Positions 25,500 through 33,776 of a DNA stretch of 64,000 nucleotides are shown here, piece by piece. The stretch comes from JAWHTC01 sp032586155 (GTDB taxonomy: Bacteria; Pseudomonadota; Alphaproteobacteria; Rhodobacterales; Rhodobacteraceae): positions 1,178,001-1,242,000 of the forward strand of contig NZ_JAWHTC010000001.1 in assembly GCF_032586155.1 (NCBI RefSeq), in the 5' to 3' direction. How positions within the stretch are numbered: position 1 is the first letter of the stretch; the number at the start of each line of letters is the position of its first letter. Under the pieces are notes generated by a model. The model was not told where the DNA came from, made no database searches, and was given only the letters and a program-made list of their open reading frames with translations. Made by a program: the position numbers and the translations under genes.

Positions 25500-26390
25500 G
25501 TGACAGTGTCGATGACGGGTTTTGCCTCGACCAAGGGGCAATGGGGCAGCTATTCCTGGGGATGGGAATTGCGCAGCGTGAATTCCAAGGGGCTCGACTT
25601 GCGTTTGCGGGTGCCGGACTGGGTTGCTGGGCTCGAGGCCGGGTTGCGCGCGCGGCTAGGCAAGGCGGTCACGCGCGGCTCTGTCACGGTTTCGTTGCGT
25701 CTGACGCGGGAAGACGGTGCAGGCGCGCTGACCGTCAATGAAGGACAGCTTGAGGCGGTTCTGAATGCGCTTTTGAAGGTTGAGCAGCGGGCGCTGGACA
25801 TGGGCCTTTCACTGGCGCCTTCGCGCGCGGCCGACATCATTTCGCAGCGCAGCGTGCTGGACAGCAGTGCGGAAAACGAAGACACGGAGGCCCTGAAATC
25901 CATGCTTCTGAAGGATTTCGAGCCGCTGCTGACGGATTTCCTGTCGATGCGTCAGACCGAGGGCGCCGCCCTGCGTGACGTGATCGCGATTCAGCTCGAC
26001 AGTATCGCCGCGCTGACGGATCAGGCGGCAGGCGTTCTGGATGACCGGCGCGAGGCACAGGCTGTTGCGTTGAAATCGGCGCTGGAGCGGGTCATGGCCA
26101 ATACCAATTCGGTTGAGGAGGACCGCATCGCCCAGGAACTGGCGCTAATCGCGGTCAAGGCCGACATCACCGAAGAGCTTGACCGGTTAAGGGCCCATGT
26201 CGACGCGGCGCGCGACCTGTTAGATGCGAACGGCGCCGTGGGGCGCAAGTTTGACTTCCTGGCCCAGGAATTCAACCGCGAGGCAAATACGCTCTGTTCG
26301 AAATCGCAATCTAAGCCGCTGACCGCCGTTGGCCTGGAGTTGAAAGCGGTGATCGACCAGATGCGAGAGCAGATTCAGAACATCGAATAA
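25500..26390 (+). CDS. yicC: YicC/YloC family endoribonuclease
   Basis: A 296-residue cytosolic protein. YicC_N motifs are clear at the start (MTGFAST, SVNSKGLDLRLRVPD) and the C-terminal DUF1732 carries VGRKFDFLAQEFNREANTLCSKS. E. coli YicC is a sequence-specific endoribonuclease acting on the small RNA RyhB. Start is GTG 25500 behind AAGGAG (25488-25493), six bases away; a TTG at 25482 and ATG 25512 are alternatives but less well placed. It is followed 14 bp later by gmk, the standard order in many bacteria. Confidence 0.92.
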   Translation: MTVSMTGFASTKGQWGSYSWGWELRSVNSKGLDLRLRVPDWVAGLEAGLRARLGKAVTRGSVTVSLRLTREDGAGALTVNEGQLEAVLNALLKVEQRALDMGLSLAPSRAADIISQRSVLDSSAENEDTEALKSMLLKDFEPLLTDFLSMRQTEGAALRDVIAIQLDSIAALTDQAAGVLDDRREAQAVALKSALERVMANTNSVEEDRIAQELALIAVKADITEELDRLRAHVDAARDLLDANGAVGRKFDFLAQEFNREANTLCSKSQSKPLTAVGLELKAVIDQMREQIQNIE

Positions 26391-26404
26391 GGCGCTGAAA
26401 TAAA

Positions 26405-27049
26405 ATGACAAACCGCCGTGGCCTATTGATCATTCTCAGCTCGCCGTCGGGGGCGGGTAAATCCACCCTGACCAAACGTTTGCGTGAATGGGATCCGTCG
26501 ATCCGGTTTTCCGTTTCGGCAACCACGCGCAAACCGCGTCCCGGCGAAGAGGACGGCAAGGATTACCATTTTATGAGCGCCGAGGATTTCAAGCGCGACG
26601 TCGCCGAAGGAGACATGCTCGAACATGCCGAGGTGTTCGGCAATTTCTATGGCAGCCCACGCAAGCCCGTTGAGGCCGCCATCGACGCCGGTGAAGATGT
26701 GCTGTTCGATATCGACTGGCAGGGCGCGGCGCAGATCCGCAATTCGGTTCTTGCCCCATATACGCTGTCGGTTTTCCTGCTACCGCCGTCGATCACCGAA
26801 CTGCACCGCCGCCTGGTCAGCCGTGGCCAGGACAGCGAAGAGGTCATCGCCGGACGGATGAAGAAAAGCTGGGACGAAATCAGCCGCTGGGACAGCTATG
26901 ACCACGTGTTGATCAATGACGATCTGGACCAGACTGATCGTGACCTCAAGACCATCGTCGCCGCCACAAGGATGCGCCGTATCCAACAGCCAATGCTGAC
27001 CGACCACGTGCGCCAGCTTGAAGCCGAATACAAGGAGTTGAACCTGTGA
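26405..27049 (+). CDS. gmk: Guanylate kinase
   Basis: A 214-residue cytosolic kinase converting GMP and ATP to GDP and ADP. P-loop SPSGAGKST at 13-21, SATTRKPRPGE (GMP-binding), DGKDYHFMS, and VLFDIDWQGAAQIR are all intact. Length is normal for the family. It overlaps the following carbonic anhydrase-like gene by 4 bases and follows yicC. Confidence 0.97.
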   Translation: MTNRRGLLIILSSPSGAGKSTLTKRLREWDPSIRFSVSATTRKPRPGEEDGKDYHFMSAEDFKRDVAEGDMLEHAEVFGNFYGSPRKPVEAAIDAGEDVLFDIDWQGAAQIRNSVLAPYTLSVFLLPPSITELHRRLVSRGQDSEEVIAGRMKKSWDEISRWDSYDHVLINDDLDQTDRDLKTIVAATRMRRIQQPMLTDHVRQLEAEYKELNL

Positions 27050-27570
27050 CCCTTTACGCGCTCGACGGCCACGCGCCGCAATGTGACCCGGACAGCTGGG
27101 CCGCGCCCGATGCCAACCTGATCGGGCAGGTGGTTCTGGGGGCCGGGGCCTCGGTTTGGTTCGGGGCAACCCTGCGCGGCGACAACGAACCGATCATCGT
27201 CGGTGCGGGTTCGAACGTACAGGAAAACTGCGTTTTTCACACCGATATGGGCTATCCGCTGACCGTTGGCGAAAACTGTACCATCGGCCACAAGGTCATG
27301 CTGCATGGCTGTACCATCGGCGATGGCAGCCTGATCGGCATGGGAGCGACAATCCTGAACGGCGCCAAGATCGGCAAGGGTTGCCTGATTGGTGCAGGGG
27401 CCCTGATTACCGAGAACAAGGAAATCCCCGATGGCAGCCTTGTGATGGGCAGCCCCGGCAAGGTGATGCGCGAACTGGACGGCCCGGCCAAGGCGATGCT
27501 CCTGGCCAGCGCCCAGCATTACAGCGATAACATGCGCCGTTTCCGCGACGGGTTGAGCGTTGCCAGCTGA
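27046..27570 (+). CDS. Gamma-class carbonic anhydrase-like protein
   Basis: A 174-residue left-handed beta-helix protein. Hexapeptide repeats run from about 20 to 140. The metal His ligands are seen in NCVFHTD (one) and GHKVMLHGC (two), as in gamma carbonic anhydrases; in this small cytosolic subgroup (YrdA/PaaY-like), activity as a carbonic anhydrase or thioesterase is uncertain. Start is GTG 27046, whose last two bases lie in the gmk stop (GTGA), showing coupling. Confidence 0.88.
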   Translation: MTLYALDGHAPQCDPDSWAAPDANLIGQVVLGAGASVWFGATLRGDNEPIIVGAGSNVQENCVFHTDMGYPLTVGENCTIGHKVMLHGCTIGDGSLIGMGATILNGAKIGKGCLIGAGALITENKEIPDGSLVMGSPGKVMRELDGPAKAMLLASAQHYSDNMRRFRDGLSVAS

Positions 27571-27585
27571 ACCAGCGGCCTGACG

Positions 27586-27999
27586 CTAGACCGCAGCCAA
27601 CTGGAGCACGCTTGCAGCCTCGTCGATCATGCGCTGATAGCGCGTCGCGCGGTCCGACAGGTCCGAAGATGGGCAGATCAGCACGAAATCCAACCCAGGA
27701 AACTGGGCTCTGATCTCGTGGGAGACAGCCTCTGCATCCGGCAGATGTGCTGCGACGGCACAATAGGTGCCGCGGAACTGCGCGTCGATCAGTATTTGTG
27801 CGATGTCGTAGACGTCATAAGCGCAACAAAAGAGCCAGCTTAGCACCTTGTCCGGTTGCGTTCTGCGGATTTGTTCGGCGTCAACAAGGTTGTAGCCTAG
27901 AAATATCGCGGTTTCCCCAACTCTCGGGTCGGGTCCGTTTTCCCGCCCTACACCAATACTCAGAACCAACGGATCAAGTGGCAGCTTGATTGTGGCCAT
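27586..27999 (-). CDS. Cytosolic protein of unknown function
   Basis: A 137-residue protein with no signal peptide or span. Motifs such as VLSWLFCCAYDVYDIAQILIDAQFRGTYCAVAAHLPD and DFVLICPSSDLS give an alpha/beta impression, reminiscent of a small receiver- or flavodoxin-like fold, but no family is recognised. It diverges from phoR; its start is 76 bp from a CtrA-like site (28075-28090), so cell-cycle or developmental control is possible. Confidence 0.7.
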   Translation of the reverse strand: MATIKLPLDPLVLSIGVGRENGPDPRVGETAIFLGYNLVDAEQIRRTQPDKVLSWLFCCAYDVYDIAQILIDAQFRGTYCAVAAHLPDAEAVSHEIRAQFPGLDFVLICPSSDLSDRATRYQRMIDEAASVLQLAAV

Positions 28000-28074
28000 G
28001 TCTCGATTTTGCCTTTTCCCTACGGGCCGGAGGTGGTCTCCTTTAACCCTATCTACCGCATTAACCTTTCCCGG

Positions 28075-28090
28075 TTAACAATTGATTAAC
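28075..28090. promoter_or_regulatory. CtrA-type site (TTAA-N7-TTAAC)
   Basis: TTAACAATTGATTAAC matches the alphaproteobacterial CtrA consensus TTAA-N7-TTAAC exactly. Two more TTAAC words lie at 28043-28047 and 28061-28065, making a short cluster. It lies between the divergent starts of the 27586-27999 gene and phoR. Confidence 0.55.
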
Positions 28091-28170
28091 CCTTATCAAG
28101 AGCCTGGTGGCAATTCCCCAAAAGACGCGAGGCGGTACATGGCCACGATGCGCGGTTTACATTTCTGGCC

Positions 28171-28188
28171 CGGTCATGAAAGTGTCGC
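28171..28188 (+). promoter_or_regulatory. Degenerate Pho box before phoR
   Basis: CGGTCAT, spacer GAAA, GTGTCGC. The first word differs from CTGTCAT at one base; the second matches at only four of seven. It is 27 bp before phoR, so weak autoregulation by PhoB is possible. Much poorer than the pstS box. Confidence 0.3.
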
Positions 28189-28215
28189 GCCTAAGCCAGA
28201 TCAAGAGCCCCGCCC

Positions 28216-29256
28216 ATGCACCGACCTGAACAAAACCTGCTTGATGCGATGCCACAGGCCACTGTGCTGATCGGCCCGGATGAGAGGGTTGTAGCGCTTA
28301 ACACCGGTGCTGAGGCGCTGTTTGGGGCCGGTGTGGTGGGTCAGTTTTACATTGCCGCGCTGCGTCAGCCCGACGTGCTTGAAGCGATCGAACTTTGCGC
28401 CAGCGAGCGGGTTAAAACCTCCGCGCGCTATGTCCTGCGCCGTGACAGCGGCCGCGATGTCACCTACGCGGTTTCCTGCGGCCGGATTGACCTTCCGGGT
28501 CTTGTGGGGGTGCTCGTTAGTTTCGAAGACCGCAGCCCATTAGAACAAGCAGGGCAAATGCGGCGCGATTTTGTTGCCAATGTCAGCCACGAATTGCGCA
28601 CACCGTTAACCTCGCTCATGGGTTTCATCGAAACGCTGCGCGGTGCTGCCAAGGATGATCCGGCCGCGCAAGAGCGGTTCCTCGATATCATGGAATCCGA
28701 GGCCGGGCGGATGGAACGGCTTGTGCATGACCTGCTGTCGCTTTCTCGCGTTGAAAGCGATGCAAGGGTCCGCCCAACAGGGCAGGTCGAACTGGTTGGG
28801 TTGATAAGCGCGGTCCTGACGACGCTGGAAAAAGTGGCAGGTGCCAGCGGCGTGACCGTTCAATTCAACCCGCCGATGGATGAACTGCGCCTATCGGGGG
28901 ACGAGGATCAACTGCGCCAGGTGGTCACCAACGTGGTGGAGAACGCAATCAAATATGGCAGCGGTGGCGGTGTTGTGACGCTGTACCTCTCAAAAGAAGA
29001 TCACGACAAACGCTTGCGCGGACCGGCGGCCGTTCTGCGGGTGGTGGACAGGGGCGCAGGGATCGAAACCTTCCACATTCCACGGCTGACCGAGCGGTTT
29101 TACCGCGTCGATTCCCACCGTTCGCGCGAAGTTGGCGGTACCGGGCTGGGCCTTGCCATCGTCAAGCATATCATCAACCGCCACCGAGGACGGATGCGGA
29201 TCAAGTCCAAGCCCGGCAAGGGCAGCACGTTTACTGTGGCGCTGCCGCTCGACTGA
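28216..29256 (+). CDS. phoR: Phosphate regulon sensor histidine kinase PhoR (soluble form)
   Basis: A 346-residue histidine kinase. Layout: PAS-like domain (about 5-105), HisKA with the phosphorylated His125 in NVSHELRTP, and HATPase (N-box NVVENAIKYG, G1 DRGAGIE, G2 GGTGLGLAIVKHI). The PhoR identity rests on similarity to the family and the pst-phoU-phoB operon downstream. There is no transmembrane span in this chain, unlike E. coli PhoR. Two unrelated genes (hydrolase and methyltransferase-like) separate it from pstS. Start ATG 28216 gives the standard family beginning; a short upstream frame was rejected. Confidence 0.85.
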   Translation: MHRPEQNLLDAMPQATVLIGPDERVVALNTGAEALFGAGVVGQFYIAALRQPDVLEAIELCASERVKTSARYVLRRDSGRDVTYAVSCGRIDLPGLVGVLVSFEDRSPLEQAGQMRRDFVANVSHELRTPLTSLMGFIETLRGAAKDDPAAQERFLDIMESEAGRMERLVHDLLSLSRVESDARVRPTGQVELVGLISAVLTTLEKVAGASGVTVQFNPPMDELRLSGDEDQLRQVVTNVVENAIKYGSGGGVVTLYLSKEDHDKRLRGPAAVLRVVDRGAGIETFHIPRLTERFYRVDSHRSREVGGTGLGLAIVKHIINRHRGRMRIKSKPGKGSTFTVALPLD

Positions 29257-29339
29257 TGGTCTGACGCGTGGTCAGGGATTGGCAGGTTGCTTTCGCCTGT
29301 TAGGGTCAACCTTGTTTGGCGAAAAGAAACGGCGCGCGC

Positions 29340-30242
29340 ATGGCTGATCCCTCGAAGATTACTCCGACACGGCTGCCTTTTGCCGCCCGCGATGGCTGGC
29401 CGATGACAGGCGATCTCTATGTGGGCCCCAACCCGCACATCGCCATCGTGATTTCCGCCGGAACCGGCTATCCGCGCCATTTCTATCGCCACGTGGCGGG
29501 GTATCTTGCCGGGCAGGGGGCGGTGGTGCTGACCTATGACTATCGCGGCATCGGCGACTCGGGTGGCGGCCGTGATCTGTCCGACAGCAACATCGACTAC
29601 CCCGACTGGGGGCGCTTTTGTGTGACCGCCGCGCTTGATGCAATCGCGGCGCAGGTGCCGGGCCTGCCGGTCGCCCATCTGGGTCATTCCGCAGGCGGCA
29701 TGTTTCTAGGTTTCACCGAGGGGCACGAACGTTTCGTCCGTCACGCCTTTGTCAGCGTCGGCACCGGCTTTATCGGAGGGCATTTCAAACACCGCTGGCC
29801 GCTTGAGATGTTTTTCTGGTGGGGGTTCGGGTCTTACATGCTGTTGCGGCACGGTTACATCCGGTCTGGACGGCTGTGGCGCGGGGCCAGCCTGCCGCCG
29901 AAGCTTTTCCGTAGCTGGCGCCGATGGAGCATGCGGCGGTCCTATATCCGTCCCGAGCTGGCAACCCGCTATGCCCCCAACCATTTCGACGCCATCACCG
30001 CACCGATCCGCTCCTGGGTGTTCAGTGACGACGGGATCGCCACACCCCAAGCGGCAGGGGACACGCTGGACTATTACCCGAACGCGCCGCGCGATCTGGT
30101 GCTACGCAAACCATCCGACTATGGGCTGACCCATATCGGCCATGACAGCGCCTTCCGGTCCGGGCGCGAGGTGCTTTGGGCCGAACTTTGGGATTGGTTG
30201 GCAAACGGCACTTTGCCGGACGGCATAGGCTACCAGGCCTGA
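29340..30242 (+). CDS. Alpha/beta hydrolase
   Basis: A 300-residue serine hydrolase. The nucleophile elbow GHSAGG carries the Ser; the first strands have VISAGTGYPRHFYRHVAGYLAGQGAVVLTYDYRGIGDSG with an oxyanion loop, and a late HIGHDSAF supplies the probable His. It resembles CocE/Ser-aminopeptidase-like lipase family members with a tryptophan-rich lid (HRWPLEMFFWWGFG). Substrate unknown. It interrupts the phosphate regulon, lying between phoR and pstS on the same strand; start ATG 29340 is preferred to the in-frame TTG at 29316. Confidence 0.88.
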   Translation: MADPSKITPTRLPFAARDGWPMTGDLYVGPNPHIAIVISAGTGYPRHFYRHVAGYLAGQGAVVLTYDYRGIGDSGGGRDLSDSNIDYPDWGRFCVTAALDAIAAQVPGLPVAHLGHSAGGMFLGFTEGHERFVRHAFVSVGTGFIGGHFKHRWPLEMFFWWGFGSYMLLRHGYIRSGRLWRGASLPPKLFRSWRRWSMRRSYIRPELATRYAPNHFDAITAPIRSWVFSDDGIATPQAAGDTLDYYPNAPRDLVLRKPSDYGLTHIGHDSAFRSGREVLWAELWDWLANGTLPDGIGYQA

Positions 30243-30315
30243 TCACCAACCCTGCGGCGGTTGTGGAACTCCGCGCCAAGGCCTAGGCTGTTGCCATCAC
30301 TGTCCGGGAAACACC

Positions 30316-31035
30316 ATGTCCGACGCGAAAAACGGTCAAACAGAGGATCAAAAGGTGTCTGCAGGACAATGGATCAGGCTGGCGGTGGTCTACCTGTTGA
30401 TCCCGTTGGTTCTGTTGATCAGTGGCGGAGATTTCGGCTGGTGGCAGGCATGGCTTTATGTGCCTTTGATCGTTGCTGCCGGATTGGGTGGGCGCATCTG
30501 GGCAGAACTGCGCCATCCCGGCCTGACCGCGGCGCGGCAAGATGTTGAAACCCTTCAGAACGCAAAAGCCTGGGACAAGATTCTGGCCCCTCTGATGGCG
30601 ATAAGCATCGCATACCCCGTGGTTATCGTGGCTGGGCTGGATCACCGGTTTGACTGGTCGCCCGACTTTGGTTGCTGGGTGATCGCGATTGGCTTTGTCC
30701 TGATCGCGATTGGGTACGCCTTCGCAGCTTGGGCCTTTGCCGAGAACCGGTTTTTCTTCAGCGTCGTACAGGTTCAGACCGATCGCGGCCACACTGTCTG
30801 TGACAGCGGCCCCTACAGGGTGGTGCGCCATCCCGGCTATGCTGGAAATATCCTGGCCCTGTTCGGGATCGTTCTGGCCCTTGGGTCGAACTGGGCGCTG
30901 ATCCCGGTGGTCTTCGCGACCGGAGTTTCGGTCCTCCGCACGGCCTTGGAAGACCAGACCTTGCAGCAGGAATTGCCGGGATACCCGGATTACGCGGCGC
31001 GGGTCCGTTATCGCCTGATCCCCGGTCTTTACTAA
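30316..31035 (+). CDS. Isoprenylcysteine carboxylmethyltransferase-like membrane protein
   Basis: A 239-residue integral membrane protein with about five spans. The C-terminal motif GPYRVVRHPGYAGN and the ending ALEDQTLQQELPGYPDYAARVRYRLIPGLY mark the ICMT/PEMT methyltransferase family (SAM-dependent). Bacterial members methylate lipids or unknown small molecules rather than prenylated proteins. It lies between the hydrolase and the pst operon, with no Pho box of its own. Function in this organism is unknown. Confidence 0.85.
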   Translation: MSDAKNGQTEDQKVSAGQWIRLAVVYLLIPLVLLISGGDFGWWQAWLYVPLIVAAGLGGRIWAELRHPGLTAARQDVETLQNAKAWDKILAPLMAISIAYPVVIVAGLDHRFDWSPDFGCWVIAIGFVLIAIGYAFAAWAFAENRFFFSVVQVQTDRGHTVCDSGPYRVVRHPGYAGNILALFGIVLALGSNWALIPVVFATGVSVLRTALEDQTLQQELPGYPDYAARVRYRLIPGLY

Positions 31036-31103
31036 GCTGTCGAACACCATTCTCAAGCAAACCAACCCGCCTGGAATCGCGATTTTTTCGCTTTTCCCGC
31101 CGC

Positions 31104-31132
31104 CTGTCATGAAACTGTTACGTACCTGTCAC
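31104..31132 (+). promoter_or_regulatory. Pho box (three repeats) before pstS
   Basis: CTGTCAT, GAAA, CTGTTAC, GTAC, CTGTCAC: three 7-bp repeats with 4-bp spacers, a nearly perfect PhoB recognition array at the 11-bp period. A CATAAT at 31138-31143 may be the -10 element, with the box taking the place of -35. It lies about 80 bp before the pstS start. Confidence 0.9.
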
Positions 31133-31211
31133 AAAACCATAATCGACGACGCTTAGAGCCGCCCCCAAGGCCGTGACATACGCGGCCATGACTTATGATC
31201 AGGAGCGATCC

Positions 31212-32252
31212 ATGAAATTTACCAAACTCGCCACTTCGGCTGCTGCCATCGCCGCGCTTGGCGCGACCACTGCCTCGGCCCGTGACCAGATCCAGATTGC
31301 TGGCTCGTCGACCGTGCTGCCTTACGCAGCGATCGTGGCCGAAGCCTTTGGCGAAAACTTCGACTTCCCGACACCGGTCGTGGAAGGTGGCGGCTCGGGC
31401 GCTGGCCGCAAGAAAATGTGCGAAGGCGTGGGCGAGAACACCATCGACATTGCCAACTCGTCGAGTCGCATCAAGCAATCCGATATCGACAACTGTGCCT
31501 CCAACGGCATCACCGACATTCAGGAAGTGCGCATCGGCTACGACGGCATCGTCTTCGCATCCGATATCAACGGCCCGGAATACGCCTATGAGCCTGCCGA
31601 TTGGTTCAACGCGCTTGCCAAGCAGGTTGTGGTTGACGGCAAGCTGGTCGACAACCCCAACACCACCTGGGCCGACGTGAACGCCGATTTCCCGGCGAAC
31701 GAGATCCTGGCCTTCATCCCGGGCACCAAGCATGGCACCCGCGAGGTCTTTGACAAGAAAGTGCTGGAAGCGGGCTGCAAGGCCACCGGTGCCATGGATA
31801 TCTTCAAACAGGCCAATGGTGGCGACAAGAAAGCAGCCAAGAAAGCCTGCCACGCGCTGCGCACCGACGGTGCATCGGTAGACATCGACGGCGATTATAC
31901 CGAAACGCTGGCCCGGATCGAAGCCAACAAGGCCGCCATCGGCGTCTTTGGCCTGTCATTCTACCAGAACAACACAGACAAGCTGCGGGTTGCCACCATG
32001 GGCGGCGTCGTGCCGTCGGTTGAATCGATTGCCTCGGGCGAATACCCGGTGTCGCGCCCGCTCTACTTCTATGTCAAGAACGCGCATCTCGATGTGATCC
32101 CGGGACTTCAGGAATATATCGAGTTCTTCGTATCCGACGACATGGCAGGCGAAGACGGCCCGCTGGCCGAATACGGCCTTGTGCCCGACCCCGAGCTCGA
32201 AGCCACCCAGGACGCGGTCGCCAATCGCGCGCCGATGGTTCCACTGAACTAA
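31212..32252 (+). CDS. pstS: Phosphate ABC transporter substrate-binding protein PstS
   Basis: A 346-residue periplasmic phosphate-binding protein. Signal peptide to about 24 (TASARD). The mature start IQIAGSSTVLPYAAIV and the GGGSGAGRKKMCEG, NSSSRIKQSDID and GTKHGTREVF segments supply phosphate ligands typical of PstS. ATG 31212 follows AGGAGC (31201-31206). It is the first gene of pstSCAB-phoU-phoB and lies behind the three-repeat Pho box, so it should be induced by phosphate limitation. Confidence 0.95.
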   Translation: MKFTKLATSAAAIAALGATTASARDQIQIAGSSTVLPYAAIVAEAFGENFDFPTPVVEGGGSGAGRKKMCEGVGENTIDIANSSSRIKQSDIDNCASNGITDIQEVRIGYDGIVFASDINGPEYAYEPADWFNALAKQVVVDGKLVDNPNTTWADVNADFPANEILAFIPGTKHGTREVFDKKVLEAGCKATGAMDIFKQANGGDKKAAKKACHALRTDGASVDIDGDYTETLARIEANKAAIGVFGLSFYQNNTDKLRVATMGGVVPSVESIASGEYPVSRPLYFYVKNAHLDVIPGLQEYIEFFVSDDMAGEDGPLAEYGLVPDPELEATQDAVANRAPMVPLN

Positions 32253-32315
32253 ACATCAAAACTCGCAGGCAGCGCGCACGGTGCTGCCTGCACTATTTCC
32301 GCGGGGCACACATAC

Positions 32316-33776
32316 ATGAGCGTAGGCATTCTCACCCTGGTCGTTCTGGCACTTGCCTTGATCGGCTATGTCCTTGCGCGCAGGCGCGCCGTCGCTGCCG
32401 CCGACGGCGATGCCCGCAACCTGCACTCGCGCACCGGCTATTACGGCCAGCTTGTTTTTCTGTTCACCTCCGTTCCCGCCCTGCTGGTCATGCTGGTCTG
32501 GCTGTTCCTGCAGCCCATCATCATTGAAAATGCGGTCTCCTCTCAAATCCCGGACACCGCAATCCCCGAAAGCGGCGAGCTTTCTCTGGTGATGAGCGAC
32601 GTGCGCCGTATCGCCGGTGGCATCGATAGGCTGATGCAGGCCGAAGGCATAAACGAAGACCAACTTGAAATCATGACGGCCGAAGGTGGCGATATGCGCG
32701 CGCGACTGGGCGCCGTCGGCGTGGCTCTTGGCGGCGAGGTGCATGGCGACGTTTTCACCGCCGCCAAAGCCTATCGCCAGTCGCAACAGACCGGCACCAT
32801 GGCGATGAGCGTCGTGGTGATCGTCCTTGCGGCGGGTTTCCTGGCAGTCTCGCTGTCTCGCATCCACAAGGACCTGCGCGCCCGAAACATCTCGGAAGCC
32901 TTCGTTCTGACGCTTTTGATCGGGGCTTCGCTGGTGGCGATCCTGACCACCATCGGCATTGTCCTGTCGCTTCTGTTCGAGACCTACAACTTCTTCCAGC
33001 TTTACCCATGGCAGGATTATTTCCTGTCGACCACGTGGAACCCGCAATTTACCGGCGGCTCTGACCTCGGCTTTATCCCGCTGGTGTGGGGGACGCTTTA
33101 CGTCTCGCTCGTGGCGCTGATCGTGTCGGTGCCAATCGGGTTGATGATCGCCATTTACCTTGCGGAATACGCAGGCAAGAAAACCCGTTCCATCGCCAAG
33201 CCCGCCATCGAGGTTCTGGCCGGCATCCCCACCATCGTCTATGGTCTGTTCGCCCTGATCACCATCGGCCCGTTCATCCGCGACTGGATTGCACAGCCCA
33301 CCGGGCTTGGTGACAGCTCGTCCTCGGTTCTGACGGCGGGTCTTGTCATGGGCATCATGCTCATTCCCTTTGTCAGCTCGCTCAGCGATGACATCATCAA
33401 CGCTGTGCCGCAATCGCTGCGCGACGGCTCCTACGGGCTGGGCGCAACGCAAAGCGAAACCGTGAAACAGGTGATCTTGCCGGCCGCGCTCCCCGGCGTT
33501 GTGGGCGCCATCCTGTTGGCGGCGAGTCGCGCCATCGGCGAAACCATGATCGTGGTCATGGGGGCAGGGGCCGCGGCCAAGATGTCGCTGAACCCGCTGG
33601 AAGCCATGACCACCGTGACGGTAAAGATCGTCAGTCAGCTGACTGGCGACACCGAATTTGCCAGCCCGGAAACGCTGGTCGCCTTCGCACTTGGCCTGAC
33701 GCTTTTTCTCTTCACCCTGTGCCTCAATGTCCTGGCGCTGATCATCGTGCGCAAATACCGGGAGCAGTATGAATGA
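32316..33776 (+). CDS. pstC: Phosphate ABC transporter permease PstC
   Basis: A 486-residue inner-membrane permease. The core (about 240-480) has the EAA-like loop SDDIINAVPQSLRDGSYGLGATQSETVKQVILPAALPGVVG and six spans; the first about 230 residues form a long extra N-terminal region with two to three spans and a periplasmic segment, as in other long alphaproteobacterial PstC. It overlaps pstA by 4 bases. Confidence 0.95.
   Translation: MSVGILTLVVLALALIGYVLARRRAVAAADGDARNLHSRTGYYGQLVFLFTSVPALLVMLVWLFLQPIIIENAVSSQIPDTAIPESGELSLVMSDVRRIAGGIDRLMQAEGINEDQLEIMTAEGGDMRARLGAVGVALGGEVHGDVFTAAKAYRQSQQTGTMAMSVVVIVLAAGFLAVSLSRIHKDLRARNISEAFVLTLLIGASLVAILTTIGIVLSLLFETYNFFQLYPWQDYFLSTTWNPQFTGGSDLGFIPLVWGTLYVSLVALIVSVPIGLMIAIYLAEYAGKKTRSIAKPAIEVLAGIPTIVYGLFALITIGPFIRDWIAQPTGLGDSSSSVLTAGLVMGIMLIPFVSSLSDDIINAVPQSLRDGSYGLGATQSETVKQVILPAALPGVVGAILLAASRAIGETMIVVMGAGAAAKMSLNPLEAMTTVTVKIVSQLTGDTEFASPETLVAFALGLTLFLFTLCLNVLALIIVRKYREQYE

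Noticed and set aside
28082..28270. 62-codon frame just before phoR
   Set aside because: It overlaps the CtrA-type site and runs into phoR in another frame; no ribosome site, no protein-like composition.
32256..33452. 398-codon minus-strand frame opposite pstC
   Set aside because: Antisense shadow of a well-recognised permease in GC-rich DNA; no motif of its own.
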